Assembly (NCBI GenBank): GCA_914767715.1
Contig: OU612066.1
Coordinates: 16,003,001-16,067,000, forward strand
Direction of reading: 5' to 3'
Source: Membranipora membranacea
Taxonomy: Eukaryota > Bryozoa > Gymnolaemata > Cheilostomatida > Membraniporidae
DNA: 64,000 nucleotides
The notes under the pieces are model-generated. The model was not told the DNA's origin. It worked only from the letters and a program-made list of their open reading frames with translations, and ran no database searches. The position numbers and the translations under genes were made by a program. This document shows, piece by piece, positions 36,311 to 48,731 of this stretch (position 1 is its first letter; every line of letters begins with the position of its first letter).

Positions 36311-38925
36311 TCATCCTGATATGAGCTGGTAGAACTGTATTTTTTGCGGTCCATATTTAGTGATAATCAGGGTGTCATCATAGACATCCAGGTCAAAGTG
36401 GTCGTTAATGTTACCTCTCTCTCCACAAATCTCCCCTACCTTCTCCCCTGAAAAAGATATCATAATAATTTGGATAAAATGGTACGACACGGGGCACCAG
36501 TTATGAGTGCGGACTTACCTTCAATATTCTTCAAAGATCGGGATACCCTTCCCTTGCTCAAAAGCAGTGTTGGAACTGAGTGAGAACTGAGTACCCACAA
36601 AGAACTGTAGAGAGGGTACACTTAAGAAATAGTTCCCATTCATTCTGTGCAAAAACTGTGTAAAAATATCTCATTTTGACTAGATATCAATCATACTATT
36701 ACAGATTTATATTTCTGTACAATTGTAATGTTGAACCGGATATAGATACTCAAAAGGTTTAGGATATGATTTTCGACTCAGTGAGTAGAGTACCCACAAA
36801 GAATTACTGCTTAAAAGCATCAGGAATATGAAATGAGTATTTAAAAAAATCACCGATGACTTGAGTTACCATTACCTGAATTCATGAGGCGACAAAGGCA
36901 GACAGTTTACCGGTAACAAAAAAACATGTGGTATAACCATATGGTAAAATTACCTGTATCCACATCCAGTATCCATATCTTAGTTTCTGTGTTATGGTTA
37001 GTGATGAGTACATATCTGTCCTTGTAGCAGACGACTCCTAGTGGCTGGTTTACATGTTTAGATGTCCACATCACCTCTCCACTGTCTATGTTTAATCTGT
37101 GTACACTGCTTGTACCGTAGTCAGATAAGATAACAGAGTCATCTCCACATACAGCTAATGCTTTCCAGTTGGCTGACATACCAGGAACTGTGATCTGCTT
37201 TATAAGCTGACCTTGAAGAGTGTAGACTGTTAGAGAAGATCCATCTGGAACAACCACCTTCTCATTCACTACTCTGAGCTTATTAAAGTTAATACAGTTA
37301 CTGTTATGGGACCAGGACCTCTTTAGTTTACCCTCTAAGTCGTACACATAGACCTTACTGGCAGTATGTGATAATACATATAGCTCATTATTATACACTT
37401 GGACACTGGATACCCAGCCACCAACATTCACAAACACAGACGGTGAGCTGGTATTTACAGGTTCACTGACCCTCATGAGTTTGTTATTGTTCAGACCAGC
37501 ATAAATGTTACTCAGGTGTTTTGTCACAGAGTGGACATAATCGGGGAGTTGGACAGTATTGATTAATTTCATAGAAGTCAGAGGATTGTGATTTGCGAAC
37601 ATGGGCAGATCCATCAGCCTTCGAGATGATTGTGAAATCTCGACAGCAAGCTGGACGTCTGCGCAATCTGAAAATAAATACAGATAAATCATTCATAGCT
37701 CCATACTCCAGAGGAAGCAGCGATCGATTGATAACATTGATTGTCAAAAACAATTCATGTAGCAAGGGAGAAGTTGGCATAGGAAATTTGGCACTAACTA
37801 TAACGAATAGCCATCCCTAGGAATTCATCATCAGAATTTTGATATTTACGTTACCTTAGGAAGCTTATACTGTTTGAGTTAAGGTTGTTACTGAGTGATA
37901 AAAAATATAAGAATATCATAACATAACCATCAAAACAGGCGTTTGGCTGTTCAACACAATCTTCACAGAATACCCCAGGACATTTCAGACAAGCCATGAT
38001 ATAGACTTTCCTTGGATGTTTCTCACAGTATCTTGTCTCCATTTTTCTGTAATCTCTCTTATACTCATCCATTCTGATACGCATGTGGTCATCTAGTGCA
38101 TCATTGTGGCTCTACAATAGATATAACAACCATTTACTAGTTAACCGTCAGTACACAGGTCATTGCTGACACTACATGTTTGTTAGAATATAGAAGAAGA
38201 AGGCCACCTATTGCATTTTGTATAAGCTTTTACACCAAAAGTCACACCAAGCTGTGATTTAAGTTTATATATTGTAAAGTTTCAGTAAACTATGACAGAT
38301 ATCAGTATTTTACTAACAGTGGTCTGTGATGGCATGTGTACTATTGACTTTCAGGCATGCGTTGAACTCCTCAGCCTCAGCAAACCTTGAAAACAACAAG
38401 TTGGGAGAACTTACCTTCTCATGAGGAGTACAGAACTTCTTTTGGCAGATCACACAGTAAATATGAGCCAGTCTTCTCCTGTCATCTTTTCTCATACAAA
38501 CATCACAGCAGAAGAACTTGTCTAATGGAGCACCTGCTGATGGGATGTCATCTATACATTCATCAAACACAGTTCTGAAAATGAAAAGCAATCGGTTATC
38601 GACAACATAGCATCATGCATCGAACACTGATCTAATTTGTAATGCAGATTATTACCAGACATCCAATCAAATTTGTTGTAAACAAACTGTACTTTTACCA
38701 TCATGGGCTGGTCTCTAACTGCACCACCAGACGACCAACACATCCCAGGTATGAATGTACAATACAATGTGTTTTATTAAAAGTTACCTGCACAGCGGAG
38801 TCTTTAGTCAGACACGTAACACAGTAGATGTGGCCTGGATTACAAGGTAATCTCTTAAGCTCATCATTCTCAAAGCATAACATACATTCAAGAAACACCT
38901 CCTCTTTAGAATCAGATTCTGCCAT
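36311..38925 (-). pseudogene. TRIM-like copy 2: hybrid gene, coiled-coil exons 4-6 missing
   Basis: Exons found: 1 (38788-38925), 2 (38415-38574), 3 (37928-38111), 7 (36954-37667), 8 (36311-36447). Exons 1-3 and the flank above resemble copy 3 (for example ETRYCEKHP in B-box2). Introns and exons below 37922 resemble copy 1. Exons 4-6 (480 nt, 160 codons) are absent. Exon 3 ends and exon 7 begins in phase 1, so the join would keep frame and give a RING/B-box protein fused straight to the propeller. However, exon 1 has a 26-bp deletion at about 38798 that removes the last RING pair (KCPLC) and shifts the frame into a stop early in exon 2. A normal product is therefore not expected. The propeller exon itself is open over 238 codons and two residues longer than in copies 1 and 3. 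Confidence 0.85.
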
Positions 38926-41625
38926 TGTCACAATTCTAAAATAGGCGAAATAACCTAGGTGAATATCAAATAAGGGAGATGGGGTTGTCCTTCACTGGCT
39001 GACAGGTGACAGTTTTACCCATATGTTTTCAAGTCTAATAACCATCTATAATTCATCCAGATATTGTTAAACAGTCATTTAATTTAGGTTAATTGTAAAA
39101 CACAACCAGATTGCTCACAACCACTACTGCGGCGTTGTAACATAAATTACTGGCATCCAATCCTGTTGTGAGAGTTTTATCCAAATGCAGGCTAATGATA
39201 AAGTAGAACACCAGATAAATGGATGGGTGCATACAATGGTAGAAATTTTTGCGGACGAGTACGATATTAGGAAAGCATGCAAGCTCCAATGCGGAATTCA
39301 TCCCTATTAAGTATTTATATATGATTGAGAACTTCCTAACAAACTATCTTGACAGGCATTCCTATCAGCAGAGCGTTTATGAAATAAATTTTTGTCAATT
39401 GAAAGTCTAACCCACCATAGGCCCCTGAGGCTCGCAAACGTGTTCAATGGTTCACCAAACAGGGTAAGATACAAACTATGAAAGTTTATCTGACGCTGTT
39501 GTTCTCTGCATCTCAAGCAAACCTGTAATCAAGCTATTTGATCTTGCAGACAAATTGCAGAATATATATGTGTTAAAGGCTGATAATACATCTACACACA
39601 AGCACCTTGTGTAATGGATATTTTGGGAAGTGAAGTTGGCCTAGTGATATAATGTTTGAGTATAGTTCCCATTTCTTAGTAGACACTAGATACCAGAAAA
39701 GAACGTATTGTTTCTTTCCATAGTCTTTGATCAGATTATTGCGATCGAATTTTGGTTTTATTTATTAGGCAGAGGTAACATAAGATATACAACGCGAGCC
39801 AAATTCCCCCGGCCCATTGGCCTTCTTGTCCAACATTCCCCATTAAAGCCTTTACTTCCTTATCTATTATTAGCTAAGATATCCTGCCCTACTTGGTGAT
39901 GATCGTTAACATTAATGGCTGTATAGTTTCCAGTTTTCCTGACTATCTGCCCCTGCTGACTTGGAGTTGTTTGCCGTCTGTTGCAGTTTGGCTGTATGCT
40001 TCGTTCAACATTCTGCTGTGAATGACAAAGACTTTTCTGTTCTGATTTAGAGGGGTGTATAAAACCAAAGAGGTATACACAACATGCAGTATAACCAATA
40101 TGATCAGCTGGTATATCTGGGCAGTATGAAACACTACAACAGCAGAGCTAAAGACGATAAGCGGGGTCCACAAGTCTGACAGAAATCTTTCATGTTCGTG
40201 TATGTGCTCTGTGTCCAAAATACACCAGACTGTGGGGGATAAAAAACTCACCGCTAGACAGCTGACATTCAGTTGAACATGCTCATGAAGGGGCTGTCAT
40301 TCTGAGACCTACATTAGAGCCTCAGTCCGGCTCTGACTTAACAACACCAGGAAGAGATGGTACAGTTGTAGAGCCATGAGGCCTCAAACTGGTTATTGAG
40401 GAATGGTATATGCTGTGTCTAGGGGTGCTTGTTCTTAATGAGACCAGAGTACTGCAGATCAGATTAATAAATACAGAATCGCTGAATACCCATACCATGA
40501 ACAATTTTAATAAAATGCTCAATTTTTTTCGGCACTCCATATCCAAAAAATCTTGTACACAAATATTTTACGTCCCTCTAATTGTGTAACAATTTACAGT
40601 TGGTCTGAGGATGGATATATTATTTTATAAAAATACACCAATCCAAGTTGATTCATTAACAGGCTGCGACCTAAATTCAGAACGTGATCAGTGCACCAGC
40701 TAGCAACTTGCAACGTGAAAGTATTCACCAGTGGACTTATTTTGGGCACTCTATTCTCCGTATCGAATGCGGCCCATTGGGCCTCGATGCAGTCTGCAGG
40801 GCTGCTGGGAGGGGCGGTAGGGGCAGCCTATACACAGTAGCCAGTGGGAAATGTTTTCTAAGCATTCCCCTCTATATATCTTTGTGGGCACTCAGTTCCC
40901 GTCAATTCCCACCCACTTCCATCACAAGCTTTCAATCAATAGCAATATGACGGTTGTCAATTTAGAATATTTATGAAGTTACTATCAAGATTGCCTTCTC
41001 TTGTACAAAAAGAAGACAACACACTAATAGTTATTCCTCCAAAAATCATTTTTTCAGAGAAAGACCTTGTATTTTCTGTAGGTATTTATATATCAAATAT
41101 AGATTTCATCATAAACATCATTACTCTCTGACCATGAGTTGAAAGTTGATGCTTTCTGAATCAAGCCACAATAAATCTCATGGTCAAAAATAATTCAAAA
41201 GGATAAAGATTTCAATAATCAACATACCACAAAATTAATCTGTAGAGATGATGAAATTTAGACGAGGACTGAAGGGCTGTAAATCTAAGAGTATTCAGAA
41301 TATAACATAGTATAAAGAGAAACTCTGTGCTTCTAAATTGTAAAGAAACAATAAATCTTTGTCAGGTTAACCCGAGAAAAACTCAAATGTTTATATGATT
41401 GACCTGTCAAGATGAGCCAAGAAAGATATGAAAATGTATGACAGCGAGTTTTTCTGCCGGTCTGCCATGGGAAAAATATCCTTCAGAAGTGAAAAGGAAC
41501 AGGGAGTATTAATTACTGTTCGAAAACACGGTAAGAAAAACACGCCTTGAAGACCCTACAACTAGACCTTAGATAACAGTCCGAGCTGATGGAGGGAAAC
41601 AGGAACTGAGTGGATCATTAGTCAC
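38926..41625. other. Upstream flank of TRIM copy 2 and spacer to copy 3
   Basis: 38940-39510 is homologous to 45610-46200 above copy 3. 40241-41100 is homologous to 48650-48730 plus 49500-50250. No further coding exon is recognised. A candidate 5' UTR exon is listed separately. Short open frames at 39943-40251 and 40322-40546 have no domain support. Confidence 0.55.
40252..40330 (-). promoter_or_regulatory. Candidate 5' UTR exon / promoter-proximal block of TRIM copy 2
   Basis: On the minus strand TCAGCTGTCTAGCG|GTGAGT is a strong donor, conserved in the paralogous block at 48659. An acceptor CTATTTTAG lies 13 bases before the ATG of copies 2 and 3. I infer a noncoding first exon here. Its 5' edge is unknown, so the upper limit given is arbitrary. 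Confidence 0.4.
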
Positions 41626-44600
41626 TTATTCTGTGATCAGCTCATAGCACTGTACTGAGTGTTCATCAAATTTTGCCACAAGAAGAGTGTCACCATCAAT
41701 ATCAAGGTCAAAATGATGACAGCTCCCCCCTTTCTTGCCGCTGAGCTCTCCTACTTCCTCACCTGGAAAAGAGATTTAAACATTTCAAAGTTATGTGAAT
41801 GTCAGCGATCATAGGAACTAGTCAATGGGTAAGGTAAATAGTGTAAAGTATGATGATCAATACACACAGACGCCTCAGTGGGATGTTCCTAATGCAGTGT
41901 GTGGTGGATTAAAGCTCCGAGCAACAGTGGAGCTTTGATTTCTAGGGGTGACGGAGAGGCCTGCCTACCCTAGAAAGCTGACATATTTTAGAATCATCTG
42001 GTTTTTGCTTTGGAGGCAAAGCTGAAAATAGCACTGGTTTGATATCCATACTCTACTGAATACAAAAAATGGCACAATAAATAAAAGCTCTGTTTTGTAC
42101 TCACATATAAATTACTTGTATAATAAATCAGCTGAAAGTACCTGTATCGACATCCAGTATCCATATCTTTGTTTCTGTGTTACGGTTAGACACGAGTACA
42201 TATCTTTTCTTGTAGCAGACGACCCCTAGTGGATGGTTTACATGTTTAGATGTCCACATCACCTCTCCACTGTCTATGTTCACTCTGTGTACACTGCTTG
42301 TACCGTAGTCAGATAAGATAACAGAGTCATCTCCACATACAGCTAATGTTTTCCAGTTGGCTGACATACCATGAACTTTGATCTGTTTTATAAGCTTCCC
42401 TTGAAGAGTGTAGACTGCTAGAGAAGCTCTATCCGGAACAACCACCTTCTCGTTTACTACTCTTAGCTTACTCATCTTACTACTGTTACTTTCATGCGAC
42501 CAGGACCTCTTTAATTTACCCTCCAAGTCATATACATAAACCTTACTGGTATCATGTGATAACACATACAGCTCCTTATTATACACTTGGACACTGGATA
42601 CCCGGCCACCAATATTCACAAACTCAGACGGTGAGTTGGTATTCACAGGTTCACTGACCCTCATAAGTTTGTTATTTTCTAGGCCGATATAAATATAATT
42701 CTGGTATTTAGTAACAGAGCGGACATTATAGGGGAGTCGGACAGTATTAATTAATTTCATAGAAGCTGGAGGATTGTTATTGGCTAAGAGAGGCAAAAGC
42801 CTTCGAGATGATAGTGAAATCTCGACAGCAAGCTGAACGTCTGCGCAATCTGAAAATAAATACAGATAAATCATTCATAGATCCATACTCCAGAGGAAGC
42901 AGCGATTGATTGATAACATTGATTGTCAAAAGCAATTAATGTAGCAAGGGAGAAGTTGGCATAGGAAATTTTGCACTAACTAACGAATAGCCATCCCCGG
43001 AATTCATCAGCAGAATTTTGATATTTACGTTACCTTAGGAAGCTTATACTGTTTGAGTTAAGGTTGTTACTGAGTGATAAAAAATATAAGGATATCATAA
43101 CTTGAAACACTGAGCAACACTAAGTGGTGTCTCATTTTGGAGTGGCATTTCAGGTAAGAAAAAAGTATCAAACCTTTGACAGAGAGCTGGACATGATTAG
43201 ATGAAGGTTTATATTGAGGGATCTTCATATTCATCAGTTCATCTATAAGTTTCTCTGTCTCTTTGTATCCACCTGCCACGTCTACCTGGTAAAATATAAG
43301 AATCGATAATTAGGTGAGGGGAGATCTGAGGGAGGCCGACTTCGTCAACCAGCAATCTGTGGGAGCAAAAATAGGTGAGGGGAGGGGTCTGAGAGAGTCT
43401 TAGTATGTGAGAAACCAAAACAGGAATCATGGTCTATGAAGCCAGTGAAGATAACCCTGGCCATGTGCAATGATTTATTTTATGTTAAATTATTGGAGTT
43501 TCAAATACTGTGTGAGCTACAGGTGAAGGTCTCAGTGATATTTTTATCAGGGTATCTTTGGCAATATGAAAAAAGATGATAACTGATCCATATAGATATG
43601 CTTCATAGTAGCTAGCTACCTCATGGTAGGTGTAAAGTCTCTTATCTATTCTAGCTACTTGTCTGCTGAGCTTATCCAAGAGAATCCCAATCTCATCATC
43701 CAGAAAACTCGTCACCTCCATTCTTGATTTATTTCTGAGTTTTATCACTTTTTCCTCTAACTCTGCATATTTCTGCATCAGTTCAGATACCTTAAAAATT
43801 GGACAGATATACAACATATGTACAATTCATGTTTATATTTTGGCTGACAATTTAAACGTCTTACACCATCAATATTCACCATATCCAAGAATCCCCAGCA
43901 GTTATTTTACGATCTGACATGAGAAGAAAAGCCTGGCCAGCAGTTGGACTGCAGTTAGGTTCATAAGATGAGTTTTCAGCCTGAGATCTTGCAAACCATA
44001 CCAATACCATGCCAATTAGGACTGTCACTTTAATCAGAACAAATTACTGACGTTGGTATTTGATAATTTGACAGAACAGATTTTTTTCTTTTGAATATCA
44101 AATCAGGCCTGGCAAAGAATACAGACGGCCCTTCTTTGAAATATACGAGCAACGAGCACCTGTTCATCTCTGGCCTCATGTAGTTTCTCAATCATCTGTT
44201 GAGTCTCTGTATCCCAGTCTGATATTACAGCTGTCAGCTGTTTCGACATCCCTAACAGGTGCTCCTCTTTATCGAATACCCATACTTTCTTCTCATTAAC
44301 CATATCTGTCAGTTTCTCCACAATTTTAGATATTGCTGTTAAATTGTGATTGTTTCCTGCAATAATATAAGTCACATATGAGTGTTGCTAGAAGAACTTG
44401 TGAAGTTTCATACTCACTAGTCATGAGTTTCCCAGTAGTTCTGTGCTCTATGATCAATGCCTGCTCAAAATACCGAACAAGAAAGCCACAATTGTAACTG
44501 CTGTCTATGGGTTTGGCCAAATGCACAGGTACAAGTTTAATTTCTCAAGCGCTTGACCGGTCGACATGTACAGTGGATATAATCTATGTGTTTAGTAAAA

Positions 44601-45600
44601 TTAACTACTAACCATCTAAACAAGGGTTTAGCTGATCAAGACAATCCATACAAAACATTTCAGGACATTTTGGACAGGCCATTCTATAGACTTTCTTTGG
44701 ATGTTTCTCACAGTATCTGGTCTCCATCTTCCTATAATCTCTCTTATACTCATCCATCCTGATACGCATGTGGTCATCCAGTGCATCATTGTGGCTCTAC
44801 GACAGGGAAAGCTAAAGTTAACAGATTGAAGGTTAACCACCCTACACAGCTCTATGCTCATATCATATGATATGTAACGTATAAAGGAAGACTTGCGCCA
44901 ATAGAGAAGAGTCACACTAGTAAATTGTCTTTTGGCCATGGAACAGCAGTCTCACCACGCGGTTATTGAAGATATGGCTCGTAGAAACAAGTTCCAAAAA
45001 ACTATGAGACAGATATCAGTATCTAACTTACACTGGTCTGTGATGGTTTGAGTATTTTATTGTGACTGGTATGACAGGTATGCGTTAAACCCCTCATCAT
45101 CAAGTTGAGAGAACTTACCTTTTCATGAGGAGTACAGAACTTTTTTGAACAGATTACGCAGTAAATCTGAGCCAGTCTTCTCCTATCATCTTTTCTCAAA
45201 CAAACATCACAGCAGAGAAACTTGTCTAATGGAGCACCTGCTGATGGGATGTCATCTAAACATTCATCAAACACAGTTCTGAAATAAAATTCAGATGAAA
45301 GATAGAAGGCAGTATCCATTTGTGATTCTACCATCATGGGCTGGTCTCTAACTGCAGGGGACTTTTGTTGCGCCATCAGATGACCGACATATTCCAGGTA
45401 TGAAGTTGCAATACAAGGCATTGTATTAAAAGTTACCTGCACAGCGGACATTTGAGGATCTTTGTGACCTCAGAGTCTTTGGTCAGACACGTAACACAGT
45501 AGATGTGGCCTGGATTACAAGGTAATCTCTTTAGCTCGTCATTCTCGAAGCATAAACTACATTCAAGAAACACCTCTTCTTTAGCATCTGATTCTGCCAT
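41626..45600 (-). CDS. TRIM-like RING/B-box/coiled-coil/propeller protein, copy 3 (intact, 610 aa)
   Basis: Eight exons: 45437-45600, 45119-45278, 44613-44796, 44160-44356, 43620-43790, 43174-43285, 42142-42849, 41626-41762. All have canonical borders and no lesion. Order: C3HC4 RING from C14 to about residue 54 (C-x2-C-x10-C-x3-H-x2-C-x2-C-x12-C-x2-C); B-box1 with CDVC, YCVIC, CTPH (about 73-117); B-box2 starting CEKH at 137; coiled coil about 178-320 (MQKYAELEEKV...); then an NHL-like propeller from about 335 to the end (YVYDLEGK, SVHRVNID, TKIWILDVDTG). By family knowledge this is a candidate E3 ubiquitin ligase with a protein- or RNA-binding propeller. Substrate is unknown; membership in a named TRIM subclass is unproven. 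Intron 5, exon 6 and intron 6 are nearly identical to copies 1 and 4 although exons 1-4 are clearly diverged. Confidence 0.87.
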
Positions 45601-46598
45601 TGTCACGACTCTAAAATAGGCAAAATTTCTCAGGTGAACATTATCTTAACTTAAACCGAGTTGATCATTACTGGCTTACAGGTGAGAGTTTCACCTATAA
45701 GAATTTCATGTCTAATATCCATCTATAATCCATCCAAATATTGTTAAACATTCATTTTATGTAGTTAAATGGTAAAACACAACCACATTGCTTACAACCA
45801 CTACTGCGGATGTGGGGTGGTAACATTAAGTTCTGTCTTCCAATCCTGTTGTGGGAGTTACATCCAGATGCAGGCTAATGTTAAAGTAGAATACCAGATA
45901 AATAGATTAGATGGATGGATACCATGGTGGAGATATTTTGTGAGCGAGTAGGCTATGATATTAGAAAGGCAGTCCATGCAAGTTCCAGTGCAGAATTCAT
46001 CCCTATAGCTGATTTATATATGTTTGAGAACATCTTAACAAACTATCTAGACAGGCAGTCCTATCAACAGAGCTGTCTCGAAATAAATATATTTCAATTT
46101 AAAGCCTAATCCACCACTGGCCCTTGAGTCTTGTAAGTATGTTCTGTGCTTGAGTTTAATATAAACCTCCATGGATCACCAAACAAGGTAAGATGTCAAC
46201 CTTGGCGAGTTGCGCAAGTTTTGATAATCAAGAGAAGAGTTTAGCAATTATAACTGACAGTTGATGGACTCAGTATATGAGTACCCCTTCATAATGAGAA
46301 GGTCAGCACCTGTCTCAGCTCCATTTAGTTAACTTACTTACTTGCTACTTGACGAGTAATCGCTTCTTGGTGAAGGTTCCAGCAATGTTTCAGGTTCCTC
46401 TATCGGTAATCAGTCCATGTCATACATCGTATGACCAGATTTTCACCATTTGTTGGAAACTTCACCTGCCACAGCAGGATCTACAAGTATCAAAGAGTCA
46501 TAACAAAGATTATTCCACAATTTAGCGATGGAGACAAATAAGCTCTTTTTGTGGAGGTCAGTGCTGCAGTGAGGTATTAGGTACTGCTGCTTGTGCCT

Positions 46599-47930
46599 TC
46601 AAGTACTGCCAGTATGTGGGTGAAGGTTGATGTCATCTCCCACGTCAGTCTCTACTTCACCAAAGTGGATGGCTCGGAAGAGTCCAACTCTTCGCTGTTC
46701 TCTCCTAGTACTTAGATCTTTCCATTCCAGTTGTTCTATCAGCTGCGAGGTGCTAGTTGTGTGGTCTGACCGCGGAACATTGTAAACAATGAGTGCAGCC
46801 TTGCGTTGCACAGCTTCGAGCTTTGTTGATTGTGATTGAGTCAAACTACCATCCCATATTGATGATGCGTATTCTAGGACGGACCCGACGATTGTGGTGT
46901 AGGCTTTTGCTCTGAGATGTTTTAGAGAATAGGGAATAGATTTCTTATGAACCCTAACCGGCTGGATGCTTTTGTTGGCAATGTATTCCATCTAAGAGAG
47001 CTCTCTAGCTTCACAATGAGGTATTTTATACCGTTTGTCTTAGGGATATTTACAGAGCCCTGGGGGACGCCAGATGATACTTGGCATGGGCTAGAACTGT
47101 GGCCATCGACTGTAACAACCTGGGATCGACCCCTCAGTAGACTCTGTACCCAGGAAGTAACTTGAGGGGTAACTCCGATATTATAAAGTTTTTGAAGAAG
47201 CTTGTTATGATTGACTTTATCAAAAGCTTTGCTGAATTCAAGGAAAATGGCATCCACTTCCTTTCCTTTGTCAAGCTGTTGTGAAATGTCGCAGATCATT
47301 TCTGTCAGCTGGCTTTCACAGCTTCTGAATTTTCTGAAGCCGTGTTGTCGTTTGCTTAATTTGTTGTTTTTCTCTAGGTATTTCGTCATTTGACTAGTCA
47401 CAATGTGCTCCATTATTTTGAAGGTTACACAAGTGAGTCTGATTGGTCTGTAGTTTGACGGGAGGTATTTATCACCATTTTTGTAAAGTGGAGTGACACA
47501 AGCTTTTTATCCAATCTTCAGGGACAGTGTTTGGTCAAGTGACATTTGGTATAGCATTGCTAGTGGAGAGGTGAGCACGTCTGCCAGTTCTTTTAGCAAG
47601 CGGGGGCTTATGTCATCAGGTCCTGTTGCTTTGTATGGATTTAGTTGCTGAAGTTGTGTTTTAACTCCGTCAGTATTGATGGTGATTTGTGGCATATCGC
47701 TGGATAGTAGTGGCCTAGAATTCTGGTATTGATGTAGTGTAGACTGATTGGAATTGTCTATTTAGTAGCTCCGTTTTCTGGGTCGGATCTGTTATCAGGT
47801 TTTCTCCATCACGCAGTGTTCCTATTCCGCAAGTGTCTGCGCTCTTCTGTGTTTGAGGTATGACCAAAACTTCTTGCTGACATGACCTTGGTTTTCCTCA
47901 TCTGTAAGTAGACTTGCTATATAGAGGCGA
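46599..47930 (-). mobile_element. Jockey/CR1-like LINE remnant with the catalytic YADD region deleted
   Basis: Minus-strand frames read, in order: a KKFWSYLKHRR segment (about 47880), KATGPDDISPRLLKEL, NYRPI-type text, QHGFRKFRSCESQL, FSKAFDKVNH, and VPQGSV. These are reverse transcriptase blocks of the Jockey/CR1-type group. After VPQGSV (near 47055) the frame jumps to IPKTNGIKYL and then the thumb region (YTTIVGSVLEYASSIWDG, RREQRRVGLFRAIHF). The part that carries the catalytic Asp pair is missing. Frameshifts are also present near 47505 and 47850. The element cannot be active. Confidence 0.8.
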
Positions 47931-48658
47931 TGTTCTTAGAAGTTGATGTTGTAGATGTTTAGTTCAGTAGGAAATCAAGATGTTGTACGTAGGACAGCGC
48001 CAACTTAGGTTTCTCACACATGATTTGTAATGTAATGTCAAACTTGTTTAACAGATGTATTTGCCAATGTGTTGGCTCTGTTTGATTCATTCTCCACCCA
48101 GCCAACCAGATTCAAAACATCGAGTAGATATGTTGTACCTAATTCGGTAGTTCTAAGGTAAAGTAGGATATGTTTGCTATATAGCCCCCCTCCCTTGCCT
48201 TATACTGTATTAATTAAGTTATTATTCTTATTGATAGCATTAGCTAGGCACTAACTTTCAGCAAGTAATATCAGTGATTCAGTAAAGTATAAAGCAATTG
48301 AACTACTATAAGTTACCAGGGGGAGTCATATACTAAACTTTATCACATATATATGATTGCTGAGTGATCCCCTTTATTCAATTGGTCTTTACTTACACTG
48401 GTTCAATCTTCTTTTGATTCCACCAGTGAACAAGTCTGTTTCAGATTTGTTGTCAAAACAAAAGTTATCTCAATGCAGTTTCACTTCATGTGTGTCACAT
48501 CCTGTATTTAATGCGCAAGCGTTGATAATATTGTTAGTATGGAGTTGTGTCGCTACGTCTAGAGGGAGAGCAACTTGTGAGGGGCAAAAACCATCATCGC
48601 AATTTTAGTAGCCTTATCTCGGTTATTTTCTCATTACACAAACAAATAATAAACTCAC

Positions 48659-48731
48659 CACTAGACAGCTGACATTCAGTAGAAAATGCTCATGAAGACG
48701 CTGTCATTCTGAGACCTACAATAGTTCTCCG
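48659..48731 (-). promoter_or_regulatory. Candidate 5' UTR exon of TRIM copy 3
   Basis: Homologous to 40252-40330, with the donor conserved. An inverted-repeat element begins immediately upstream, cutting this block off from the promoter-like sequence that continues at about 49520. Confidence 0.35.

Larger units (their letters stand above)
30537..37922. repeat. Segmental duplication, second block (7.39 kb)
   Basis: Direct repeat of 13548-20896. The left edge is at CCTTATATCTC in former CFAP97D intron 2. The right edge is at ATCATAAC in TRIM intron 6, where the sequence switches abruptly to a copy-3-type exon 3. A few bases (AAC/TAAC) are shared at the right junction. Confidence 0.9.
45601..48731. 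other. Upstream region of TRIM copy 3 with an inserted LINE
   Basis: 45610-46200 is shared with the flank of copy 2. A dead Jockey/CR1-like LINE occupies roughly 46599-47930. The stretch 48040-48640 shows nothing I recognise. A candidate 5' UTR exon donor (CTAGTG|GTGAGT at 48659/48658, minus strand) matches that of copy 2, so the LINE would sit in the first intron of copy 3. Confidence 0.5.

Noticed and set aside
39943-40251. 102-codon minus-strand frame with a hydrophobic stretch
   Set aside because: No family resemblance and not preserved in the paralogous flank of copy 3.
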